Source of the DNA: Agaricus subrufescens
Lineage: Eukaryota; Basidiomycota; Agaricomycetes; Agaricales; Agaricaceae
Length of the DNA: 64,000 bases
NCBI GenBank assembly: GCA_029945375.1
Contig: CM057063.1
Span: forward strand, 744,001 to 808,000
Reading direction: 5' to 3'
Below the pieces are notes generated by a model. The model had not been told where the DNA came from. It did no database searches and saw nothing but the letters and a program-made list of their open reading frames with translations. Shown here in pieces: positions 24,782 through 35,264 of this stretch (position 1 is its first letter; the number at the start of each line of letters is the position of its first letter). Both the position numbers and the translations under genes were made by a program.

Positions 24782-26714
24782 ATGGATGCCGAAAAGAACG
24801 GCATTGTCCGCGACGTCGAGGAACTTCTCATAGGTCAAAGAAAGACTAGGCGCGCACATGGCAAGGTCCCCTACCCTGTGGCCGAATATTCCCAAGACCT
24901 TGCCAATTTGTCCGTCATGCCCGTCCTAGGGGTTCAATGTTCTGATCACTACTCTTTAGGGACATCTGGGACAACATGTTCTTTGAAAGCATATGGGGCT
25001 CCCCCACCATCTACAACTTTTCCACCGTCCCCGGGCTGGTCCTCGACATTGGCTGTGGAACGGGTTGGTGGGTCATGCACATGGCTCAGCGCTGGCCGGT
25101 ATGTCTCCCCCTATGTCCAACGTTCCCGCTGACTTGGCACCAAGAATACCATGTTCGTCGGCTTTGATATTGCCGAAATTCAACCTCGCTTACGCGACTT
25201 TGACAATTTCCTCGAACTCGCCGAACGTGTAAGTTGGGTGCATGGCAACTTGTATGTCCTTGTCTCTTCTCCTTGATCCTGTCTTACAAAGACTATCAAG
25301 CCTGGATGCCTTTCCCTTTCCGACTGACCACTTTGACTATGTACGAATTTCTCGCGCGGGTCTTGCGATTCCAGAAGACGAAGTACGTCACTCGTCCTTC
25401 TTGCGCGCTCGAAGTCTCATATAGGACCGTTCTAGTGGCAGTTCTTTCTAGAGGCAAATCTTTGCTTTTTTATTTGCGGTTCTTTGTTCTCATGGTTGTG
25501 ATAGCAAGTTTGTCGTGTTATGAGACCGGGAGGACGTTTTGAGGTTAGCGCGCTTTCTGCATAAACTCACTTCCTGTTACCATCGTTTTCAGATCATCGA
25601 GGAAGATCACATCTTCCCCATATCCGCTCTTCCAGTCCCTGTTCCAGAAATCTCGGTCACTCGCTCACCTACTCATCCTAGACAAGGCTCCCAAGAAACC
25701 CTGTCTTCCTCAAGTTCTGGTTCAGGTGAAACCATTTCTGAAGAGCAACCAACCACAAAAAAGCGGTCTCGCCTGGCTTCATTCAGGAGTGCGGGTTCTT
25801 CAGGCAAATCTGCTGAACCCAAAAAATCTCGCGCTAGGGCCTCTTCTTCAGCTACTGTACTTTCCGAGAGCATCGTTTTATCTAATCATCCGCAAAACCA
25901 CACCAAGCTTCGGACCGCTTGGGAGAGCATGCTCACGAAGCGATTCATCTCGAACAAAGTACTCTCTATCCTCCCTTTCTACCTCTCCACCATCTTCGCA
26001 GGCGTCGAAGTCTTCGACCTTTACTCTGTTCCTTTGCCCAGTAATACACCACTCAAATATGAAACCGCAGCAGAAGACGACTCATTATATTCTGCTCCGC
26101 GTTTCAATAATATGAAAAGTAATTCAAAACCTGTACACATGACCAAATCCAATAATTCTGTGGACTTTCCCATCCAAACCGACCTTCCCCGACTCCAAGC
26201 GATGGATTTGCAAGAACTGGCTGGCATGCACCTACACTATACAGTAGGGTTTATCAAATCGTGTAGAAAAGCCATCCAGCAAGAGTATCAAACGTTGTTC
26301 CCCTATCCAGAGGGTAGCAGACCTAGCGAAAAGGCGCTAACACCCCTCGGAAACGACGCGATGGATTTGCCTTATCCGGAGACGAAACCAGATCGCTTCG
26401 AAGTAGAATGGAATGACTGGGTATGGTAAGTGTCCGATTATGAGTCTCTCCGAAAAGTACCTAACTCGTCATCTAGTGATATGGAAGATCGTATGCGCCT
26501 ACGACAACGTTTACATACCCAAGTGGCTTGGCCCGAACCCCATGGTCCGCGTGGTGGCAAACCTGTTTGGAGACATTGGAGAAAAGCTATTGATCAGATG
26601 CTCGCGAAAGACAACAAGAGCGTATTCGATTTTCCTCCGAGTCCAGATAATCTCTGTCGGTCGGTGAGGGCTTTTATGGGTTGGAAACCGGTGGCTACAA
26701 CATCGGTTGTATGA
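24782..26714 (+). CDS. SAM-dependent methyltransferase (class I)
   Basis: Class I S-adenosylmethionine methyltransferase; substrate unknown. Eight exons (24782-24909, 24960-25098, 25145-25251, 25292-25382, 25436-25453, 25505-25543, 25593-26425, 26477-26714) give 530 aa. Motif I is LVLDIGCGTGWW (about residue 75), followed by MFVGFDIAEIQP, FPTDHFDYVRISRAGLAIPEDE and VMRPGGRFEIIEED, which is the usual motif II/III region. An 18-base exon encodes WQFFLE, and the intron after it starts with GC instead of GT. The second half (about residues 190-530) is a Ser-rich linker plus a conserved-looking helical region (LRLRQRLHTQVAWPEP type) with no function I can name. This architecture is common in agaricomycetes. 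Confidence 0.83.
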
Positions 26715-27040
26715 ACGCATTCATTATGTGTGTGTTGACTACTTTTCACGTATTCGCATGGACCCTCTGCTTTCGTTACCATCTCTTACCATAAATCACT
26801 TATTTAATCACCATCTTACACTATATAATAATAATAATCGTAATTTCGTACTAGGGGGAAGGGTTACCCGATATGGATATATAGTTGATTGCAAGGGCGG
26901 AGTTGTTATTGGCAACAACAACAACAGATTGTCCATTATCATCTAATCCTTTCCAACCCTCCCCTCCCCCAATCCATCTAGAGTCCCATTTCCCCCGCTG
27001 CCACTTATCCATCTACCAACACCATCCTTGTCCCTCCCTA
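26715..27040. other. Intergenic, methyltransferase to PA2G4-like gene
   Basis: Contains an AATAATAATAATCG stretch and a C-rich leader just before the next ATG. No gene supported. Confidence 0.45.
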
Positions 27041-28806
27041 ATGGCTGAAGCTGAAAACGCCGCTGCGTCTGCTGCCGCGGATAAAAAACCTACTTCAACC
27101 CTCGAGAATGATCTTACAAAATATAAAGTCAGTAAAAAAGGGTTGATGGGCGTTTATCGCGGACCTTTATCTTTTATCTTTTTTTTTTTTATTATAATAT
27201 ATGTATCTCAACCATAACTGACTCGCAAAAATCTTTCTTTTATCTGTTGTTTTCGAATAGGTTGCAGCGGATATTGCTCGTGATGTGATGAAGAAAATCA
27301 TCGAGTTGACTGTAGATGGCGCAAAAGTGATCGATCTGTGTGTTGAAGGCGATAAACTTCTTGAACAGGGTACCGGTGCTGTGTATAATAAACCTGTTAA
27401 AGGTGTCAAAGTGACTAAAGGTGTGGATTGATTTTTTTTAATCTTCCTTTTTGGAGGTTCGATGAATGATAAAGCTGATTGATTACACCCCTCTGTTTCT
27501 TTTTTTCTGAAATCTTTTTAGGAATTGCTTTTCCGACTTGTGTTTCCGTTGGTAACGCCGTAGCACATTTCTCTCCGCTCGCGTGAGTAGCCGTATCTCC
27601 ACTATCCGATAAAAGCACATCAACTCATCACAACTCCTAACCAATCCAATATCAATCTAACCCTTTACACCGCATATCAATCCAAAAAAAAAATGTAAAA
27701 AAGCTCCGACCCTCAATCCTCACAAACCATCTCCAACGGCGATATCGTCAAAATCCAACTAGGAGCCCACATCGATGGTTTCGCAGCCATCACCGCCGAA
27801 ACAATCGTCATAGGCGCATCTGCAGATAATCCAGTCACAGGACGTCAAGCGGATGTGATTAAAGCAGCTTGGACTGCAGCAGAGGTCGCTATGAGACTTG
27901 TTAAGGTTGGGAATAAGAATTGGGCTGTCACGGAGGGTGTGGCTAAGGTGGCTTCGGCTTGGGATTGTAAACCTGTTGAAGGTGTGTGTTTGTGTGTGAT
28001 TTCTGCTCAAATGAATCGCCTGAGTATATCTTTTTTGCTTTTTTTTTAAGGCATGCTTTCGTGTCAACAAACGCAGAACGTTATTGATGGAAAGAAACGA
28101 GTTATTCTCAATCCCTCAGAAGCACAAAAGAGAGAGTTTGAAACTGCAACTTTTGCAGAGGGCGAGGTTTACGGTATCGATATTCTCATATCTTCCGGCG
28201 AAGACGGCAAGGCAAGTACCAAATTCAAAAACATCAAACACGGTGTATGTGTATGGGAGCTTTAAAACCAACTGATAAAGAGATTAGGCTCGCGTAGAAG
28301 AATCTCGAACGACGATTTATCAAAGAGATTCAGCTGTGACATATCAGCTGAAAATGAAGAATTCGCGAATGGTGTTTACGGAAGTACAAAAGAAGGCTGG
28401 GTCGTTCCCTTTTAATATTCGTATACTTGAAGATGAGAAACGTGCGAGGATGGGTCTTCAGGAAGCTGTTCAACACAGTTTAGTCAAACCCTATGAAGTG
28501 ATGTGAGTTTTTTTTCTTTCCGCCTCGTTACAAGAAAAAAAAGGTTTTTATCGTCATGTTATCCTAACGAATTTTTATAGTTATACTCCCAACAACACCT
28601 TTGTTGCTGGCTATCATTTCACAATCGCGCTTTTACCCGGTGGACCAGCTTTGATCACCCACCCTCCTCAGTGGTATAAACCCGAGCTTGTGAAGACGGA
28701 AAAGGAATTAGAAGACGAAGAACTTAAAAGTCTCGTAGCAAGGAACTTACGCCCAAGTAAGAAGAAGGGTAAGAAGGCTGGTGAAACTGAAGCAAAGACC
28801 GAGTAA
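27041..28806 (+). CDS. PA2G4/EBP1/Cdb4-like protein (methionine aminopeptidase fold)
   Basis: Member of the proliferation-associated 2G4 family (S. pombe Cdb4), a catalytically dead aminopeptidase-fold protein linked to ribosome biogenesis and curved-DNA binding. Seven exons (27041-27127, 27261-27420, 27522-27582, 27704-27981, 28051-28211, 28288-28502, 28581-28806) give 395 aa. Seen: VAADIARDVMKKIIELTVDG, GIAFPTCVSVGNAVAHFSPL, GDIVKIQLGAHIDGFAA, TEGVAKVASAWDCKPVEGML, EGEVYGIDILIS and SLVKPYEVIYTPN. The C-terminus is Lys-rich (KKKGKKAG). Intron 5 begins AAG|GCAAGT, a GC-AG intron. The aminopeptidase metal ligands are replaced in places, as expected for the family; I did not check all five. Confidence 0.9.
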
Positions 28807-29109
28807 AAATCCCTTCTGTGGATTAAAGGGAGAGGGGGAGGAGGAGGAGAATAGGGTGGCGTGTAATCATATCACAATTGAAAGAAGAAAAATAAATCGA
28901 GGAGAGCTGTGTGGCGTATTTTGGAGTAACTGTTATTTTTCTTTTCTTCACTCGAAACCAAAAAAAATTCTCCTTTGTGTGCGTATATAGCCTCGTGTAT
29001 ATCATTGAACGAATGTAATCTCCCCCCACCACCCTTCCCTTGTAGAACTTGCTCAGGCTTGTCACCCCTTCTTTATCTTATCTTGCCGTAAAAACAAACA
29101 GTGATTGAT
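28807..29109. other. Intergenic between convergent PA2G4-like gene and PCC1
   Basis: 303 bases, purine-rich after the stop. No gene seen; two 3' UTRs expected. Confidence 0.45.
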
Positions 29110-29502
29110 TTATGATTGAGAGTGTAATACAGCCGGATTCTCCGCATCCTCGCCAAAATTTTCAATCGTCCGTACAATCAAATCCACATTCTCCAAAAAC
29201 GCATTCACACTCAACCTCGCAAGTCTAACAGTGAGCGTATCGAAAACCCTGTAAACATGCAAAGCCAGAAACGATCCTCGAGAATCAGTATTAGGCCTCC
29301 CCCCCTACTCCAAGGGGCGTATGTGGGCAATCAGCCAAAGCACTACGTACGCAATAATATAATTTCCATCGACGCTCAACTCCCGTTTCACAGCTTGCGG
29401 CTGCAACTCCCTATCAACATCGATAACTTGTTTCGCTATCAGAGCGTGTTTCGAAGACGCGAATGGAACTTTGACGGTCCTGATTTTATCCAGCGATATC
29501 AT
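29110..29502 (-). CDS. PCC1: EKC/KEOPS complex subunit Pcc1
   Basis: Small dimerisation subunit of the KEOPS complex, which makes t6A on tRNAs and affects telomeres and transcription. Two exons (29502-29351 and 29248-29110) give 96 aa, the normal Pcc1 length. Seen: KVPFASSKHALIAKQVIDVD, ELQPQAVKRELSVDG and, after splicing, FDTLTVRLARLSVNAFLENV, which together form the Pcc1/LAGE3 fold signature. The start MISLDKIRTVKV was chosen because it gives the family length; earlier in-frame ATGs exist upstream. Confidence 0.88.
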
Positions 29503-30092
29503 GTGTCCGTTGTCAACGATTTGCAGGGCATGAGAGCACAACATACACACTATGCCAATCAGACATGATAAAGTTCTTGGTTGTGTTGTCAACAGACGTG
29601 ATGTCACAGTTCGTCGTCATGCGCGTACCCGTAATTGATGCAATCAAAAATAATATTTCAAGTGTAGGATACCAGATGCCTACAATACAACTGGAGGGAT
29701 ACACAACGACATGCGATGCGTCCAGGGGTATCATCGCGAGAGCATACTCTACAGTATATGCAGAAGATGACGATAAAAGGGGTTATAGACAAGCGACTGC
29801 ACAACAGTGCAGGTAAAGAATGTAAGGAGTGTTCAACGGTACACCAGCCCGTCAAACAGACTTGGGGATACCCGTTTGACAAAATAGATCCAAAACCTCG
29901 TCAAAGCTCGTAAACCCGTGTCAACTTGGATCCTGTAATTCCGGAACCCAAATCCACCATAAAAAAATTATCAAGGCCAAAAAACAGAAGAACAATGGAA
30001 TGGAATAAATATCTTCGTGCCCCAGCGCCGAGGATGACAGTAAAGGATGTTTCTTGTAGCGAGAGATTTGTCCCTTTTAAATCAGGGGATCA
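29503..30092. other. Intergenic, PCC1 upstream and wall-protein 3' region
   Basis: Several short open frames without family features. No gene supported. Confidence 0.4.
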
Positions 30093-30956
30093 TTATAGGA
30101 GGGCGACGACACCGGCAATCACGCTCAGGACAACAGCGGGAATGCTGATGTGACGAGGGACAGAGGCGGCATTGTCGAATGGGTTGGCAGCGTTGGCAGC
30201 ACCAATGGGTTCGACAGATTGGCTGGGTTCAGCATCAGAAGGGCTGCCAGTAACGTCCAAGGTGGGGGTGACAACAAGGCTATATCAAAGTGTCAACTTA
30301 TATTCTATACAGTGCAAAGTAGACTCACGTTGTAGCTGCTACTGGGCCTGCGTAGTCAGAGGACGAAGCAGCAGCAGCGGCACTGGAGGAGACAACGCTT
30401 GCGGAGACAACGCTTGAGGACGCAACGCTTGAAGGGGCAACGCTTGAAGCAGCAACACATTTCTGAACAGTGATCTGTATGACACGTTCAGCGATCTGCA
30501 TGTCAGTTGATTGATACCGAAGCTGCGCACATCACTGCTCCAGGCCTCATCACCGTTAGAGTCCTCAATGGAGATTTGAACCTTCTGGCCAACTTTGAGC
30601 TTGTCGGTCTTCATAGAGATAGCGGTGTTCTTGGTATCACCGAGGTCCATGCTGAAGAAGATGAGTAAGGCGACCCAGTAGGGGAGGAACCGTTGATGGT
30701 CCGGCTCACATCGCATCACCGCATGGGTTTTCAGCAGAAACAATGAGTACACTGTAGGGAGCAGCGGCTGGTTCCCATGAGATATGGACCTCTGAGCCAC
30801 TGCACTGGAGGCCGAGAGTTGAGCAACAATTGAGATAACATGCAGTACGGCATCACGTACAGCGTAAATGTCTGGAGAGGAGACGGCGAAGTCGGCAAAG
30901 ACAGCGTTGATGGCGAGGCCAAAGAAGAGAGCGACGGAAAAGAATGTGGTGTACAT
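30093..30956 (-). CDS. GPI-anchored Ser-rich wall protein with Kre9/Knh1-like domain
   Basis: Secreted, probably GPI-anchored cell-surface protein. Five exons (30956-30861, 30804-30710, 30651-30531, 30495-30329, 30279-30093) give 221 aa. Residues 1-21 are a signal peptide (VALFFGLAINAVFA). Then comes a Kre9/Knh1-type Ig-like domain: VSSPDIYACSGSEVHISWEP, VLIVSAENPCGDA, LKVGQKVQISIEDSNGDEAW, RVIQITVQKC. A Ser/Ala/Val stalk follows (AASSVAPSSVASSSVVSASV). The C-terminus is hydrophobic (IPAVVLSVIAGVVALL) after small residues (ANPFDNAAS), as in GPI signals. Many similar genes exist in agaricomycetes; the precise role is unknown. Confidence 0.85.
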
Positions 30957-31205
30957 CTTGAGTTTACAAGAAGCTGGGCGGGAGGGGTTATAAGGAAAGA
31001 AGGACGCTGGAGGACACGAGGAGGAGGAGGAATGAGGGCAGGAAAGAAAATATAAAACGGCTTCAAATCCCCAAACGCCAAATACAGCCAAATACTGTGG
31101 CAAAACAATCATTTTTCAGGGTCGGTAGTCCACACCCTTGATCCTAACCGATTCAAGGACTCCTTTTATTGCCGCAATGCATCGAAAAAATACAGACTAC
31201 TTCTA

Positions 31206-33854
31206 CTAAAGCTTCGACTGGGGCTTGTTCTTATACGTCCCCAACATCGTCCTCTTTATAATTCTATAAACGGGAAATAAATCCATTAGTACTTGAACAA
31301 CGTCGTCATGGACACCATGTGGGATTTTTCCACAAGAATGGTTGAAAACTGCAACTCACCCGGAATGGGCAATCGGGGAGGGTGCATATTTTGCTCCGGT
31401 GGCTGCGGTCCTCTCCTCGACTGGTACGTAATCACGTTTCGCTGCGCCTACGAAAATCTGGGATAAATCAGCGCTCCATCCCCGAACATACATGAGGATA
31501 CGGCCCACCTGCCGAGGCCTCCATATTTTAACTCCCCCTTCCTGTAGCATCATCTATGTGATGGCATTAATAGTTCATCCCTTCATGTTCGGAAGATGAA
31601 AAAGCATCTTCTTACCTGACGCCAATGGGCCAACCAACCCACAACTCGGGGCACCGCAAATAATACGGGGAAGAAGTCCAACGGGAAACCTTGAAAATAA
31701 CGTATAAGAGGTGTCCCCTGATGCTATTCGGGCCACATACCCATCGCACGATAAATAAGTCCGCTACAAACCCAAAACGTTAGCTCACGACAAAAACATG
31801 AGGCAACAACGCCGCCTATACACACCTCCTGTACCTATTGTTAGCTTGGACACACAAAAACTGGCACGTGTAAAAACGCACCAAAAGTCCACATTGGGAG
31901 CTAGTTTTCTCTTGATAAAGTAATCATCTTTCATGGCTGCTTCATGGAGTGCCATTGCAGTATCGAGAAGTTCATCCTTTCCCGTGCTAGAAGAATGAGT
32001 AAGGCCCCCTGATGTCAGTTATAGCAACCAATCGTACATCTTAAACACCTCATCCGCTGTTTTCCGAACAATGAATGAACGCGGATCCGACTATTGTTAC
32101 CGATTAGCAGCCGCGACGCCCTGTGTCATGAGTCAAAGAATGCCTACCGTTTTGTATACTCTGAGCACGTTGAATTAATGAAATACACCTATTAGGCTTG
32201 GGTGTTAATGCTTACCGGTGACCAAACCCAGACAGGACCTTTTCACGTCTCTTCACAGCCTCAATGAAGGTTGGGACATTTTCGGGTCTAGAAAGTCAGC
32301 GTGGTGATTGCAGAGAAATGTGAATCACACTTACTTGCCTATCGATATGAGCATTCGGATGACCGCCTCGTTCGCTCCACCTGTAGAAATTCATTAACCG
32401 CGGCGATAAATCAAGGGGCACTTGGCTAACCATGGAGCGGCCCGCTAATACCGATGTAAGGCCTTATTAGTCACTCTAACTTTATCAAAAGAATTTGCTT
32501 ACTATAGGGAAGCACAACCTGCACTATAGACAAGGCAATTGAGTGTTATCAAGGTAGAGTAAACTCCTATACGAGCCTACTCACGCGATGGCAGAGTATG
32601 GATCGACTAATGAACTTCCCGTCTGTAGGACCGTTGTACAAGAAGCATTGAGTTCGTGATCTGCGTGTAGTAGGAACAGAACATCAAGAGCTTTCTCTAA
32701 GACCGGATTTGGTCGATAGTCTTCCTGTCCGAGGTGGTCCATTTGATACAGGAACCTAAGAAGTGCGTCAACCTTGAAAAATGATATATTCCTCCTTTGC
32801 CTTGAACTTACGATCCTGTGTAGCTTAAACCATCAGGTGGCGTAACAAATTCACGACCTTGTCTGACACGGTAAGCCATCCTAGGAAACATTCAATTTCT
32901 TTACCCTCTCGGAAAATTTTTTTTAAAAGACTTACGCGGCCAATGTCGTGGCTTTACCAATTAGACGGTATATCTGCTTATCCATTACATTCAAAGATTC
33001 GGGAGTTCCCTCAGTATAAAGCCTTTGACCCTGTAAGGAAGGGTTCGCTTCGGCGTAATAGGAGCCCAAGTAACCAAAGGCACTCGTCAACATGGCCATG
33101 GGGTGAGCATCGTACCTGGCTAACAGTTAGGAGGTCCTATAGAAGATTTGCTTTCATTCTCACCGGAAGGAGCGGAAGAACTCTTCAGAATCAGCATGCA
33201 TAGCACTATGGCGTTGAACTTCAGTTTGAAACACATCGTATTGTTGCTTGGTAGGAAGACACCCGTATATGAGCAGGTATGCTACAGAGGACTTGAGACG
33301 TGAAAAAAAAATGCTAAAATTGGTGTACACACCGGTCTCGAGATGGGAAGATTTCAGAGCCAGCTGTTCAATAGGGTATCCTCTACGGGAAACACCTTCC
33401 GTATAAGTCTCCAATACGCGTTAGCCTATCAAGAAGCGTACCTGTAACGCAAAACTAAAGAAGGCTCGAATGAGAATTTCTGAAGAATTGAAAGCGGACC
33501 ATACATACCACCAGCTTCTCCGTCGATGTGGGTAATCTCACTTCTGATGACAGCGGTGTTGAGGAACCCTCTATCCGCGACACGCAACCCCTTCTCGGTC
33601 TCATTCTCCTCCCTTTCACCTGGAAGTCGTGGTGCCTTAATATTCTTGAATGCGGTTGCGGGCACGCTATTATCCTCGATCCTATATGAAATTACAGTGT
33701 CAGCGCGATGGCATAGCCGAGCAGACCAGCTATCCCAAAATTGGGGGGTCCACAGCTACCGGTACACGTACGGGATTGTATACACCTTTCCGGTTCGGTT
33801 GTCTCTGACAGTGAGGCTTTGATTGCCTTCTTTGGAGGGACCTGATTGGACCAT
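31206..33854 (-). CDS. Peroxisomal-type citrate synthase, 21 exons
   Basis: Condenses acetyl-CoA with oxaloacetate to citrate; the ending PQSKL is a canonical PTS1, so a glyoxylate/peroxisome role (yeast CIT2-like) is inferred. Exons: 33854-33772, 33681-33509, 33454-33442, 33382-33333, 33281-33164, 33115-32936, 32880-32812, 32755-32585, 32523-32503, 32444-32431, 32380-32335, 32287-32216, 32160-32148, 32090-32038, 31986-31882, 31828-31826, 31763-31741, 31689-31616, 31553-31509, 31457-31360, 31263-31206: 1482 bases, 493 aa. Active-site parts: [40 protein letters not shown], and NVDFWSG with the catalytic Asp. Exons of 13, 21, 14, 13 and 3 bases occur; the 3-base exon could instead be 9 bases. 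It starts before [11 protein letters not shown]; an upstream ATG at 33977 is possible. Confidence 0.92.
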
Positions 33855-35110
33855 TGCGTTAGACGATGTTGTATAGCTTTGCGGAGATGTGAGCCGGTCA
33901 GACAGGTCTAAGCGCTCTCTTGTCACTGTAGGTGACGGCGTCGAGGTAGTGATATATATTAGGAACTTCGCGCTCAACCCTGCTACCCACTAGCAGTCCG
34001 GGAACCCCTGAATAGCGGAAAATCACATGTTGATTCCCAGCAGGTAGACTATGAACCGGCCACACCCGATGGGCTGATGGACATGGGGTGCAATGGAAGT
34101 TAATCACTCGTGTTTGGCGCAAACTGGTGGGGTGTATGATAATGTCAGTGTCACTAGGAATGAAGGGAGATATATTGAAAACCTCAGAGCGGAGGAACTC
34201 CGTGCCGATAGGACTCCGGCCAATCATGGGCCATGATGCCTACCGTACCGGCAAGCCGGAGGCAAAAAAAAGACAAACTCTGCGTGTGATTCGACTGGCG
34301 CTCAGCTGATACTCATTTATCGTCCGCCCTTTGTTCAGAGTCCCGTAGTATGCGCTGAGGTAGGCACGGTGTTCGTCACGTACATATATGATCCGTTGGC
34401 CCTTATATCAATCAGATGATTATACTTAAGTCCCATCGTATCAACTGCGCAATACGTCTTTTATTCGTATTTCTACGCGCCGCATGCGACAAAAAATTGT
34501 TTGACAAAACTGTTATTCACGAAGAAACGTGGTAGTATTATTATTTACATTTGATGGCGTTGATAGGTAGTGCCACGAGATAATAGCTCCAAGAGAAAGG
34601 GGATTGGACCGGTAGAATATCTTCCCCGACCAAGAGAATCCTGCCCCTTTCTGAGGCGCCTTACCGGACTATATCCAAGGCAGCAACTCAATATCAAGAT
34701 AGTTCTCGAAATGTATCGGATTATTGTAAGGACATCCCGATAATACATATCTTGACTCAAGATGCCGTCACTGAAGTAATTATAAGTGATGTTTGAGTGG
34801 AAGCTATTTTCACTAGACAAGGAAGTACGTTGTATAATGACGTTATCTAATTTGGGAGCTATATCATGGAGGAACTCCTGAGGAAACCGTTGGGAGCGAT
34901 AGAAGACGCACATGGCCCGGTAGCAAGCGACGGACGCCACATGAATGTCCAGTGGTACCAGACTGGCACGAACCTGCGCTCGACCCTTGATACCGCCAGG
35001 TCCAACCACACATCATCTGATCACGGATCTGACCCTGGTAGAGTTCCTTGTATAATGTCCAATGTGCAGGCTGCATTTTTCCCGCAAGACCCGTAAATGA
35101 AATGAATTTG
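33855..35110. other. Gene-poor stretch between citrate synthase and permease copy 2
   Basis: An open frame of 154 codons on the minus strand (35009-34545) has no recognisable domain and looks partly degenerate. Nothing else is supported. Confidence 0.35.
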
Positions 35111-35264
35111 AAAAGGCCGCACGGCAGCAATCAACCTGTCACATCAGTTACAAATTTAAACACTGTGGCTACATCCATCTATGCGAACGTGCATCTAGCG
35201 CATATATATACCGGTGTAATATGTCCACCGCTTTTCTTTCAAGCCATCCCTAGCTTGGTAGACA
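35111..35264 (+). promoter_or_regulatory. Upstream module of permease copy 2: TATA-like box and uORF
   Basis: Shared with the other copies from CATCAGTTACAAATTTAAA onward. TATA-like CATATATATA at 35201-35210. A 10-codon uORF (MSTAFLSSHP) occupies 35221-35253, ending 11 bases before the main ATG at 35265. Confidence 0.6.

Noticed and set aside
34545..35009. 154-codon minus-strand frame upstream of permease copy 2 as a gene
   Set aside because: No domain, no supporting splice structure and uneven composition; listed only as part of a gene-poor stretch.
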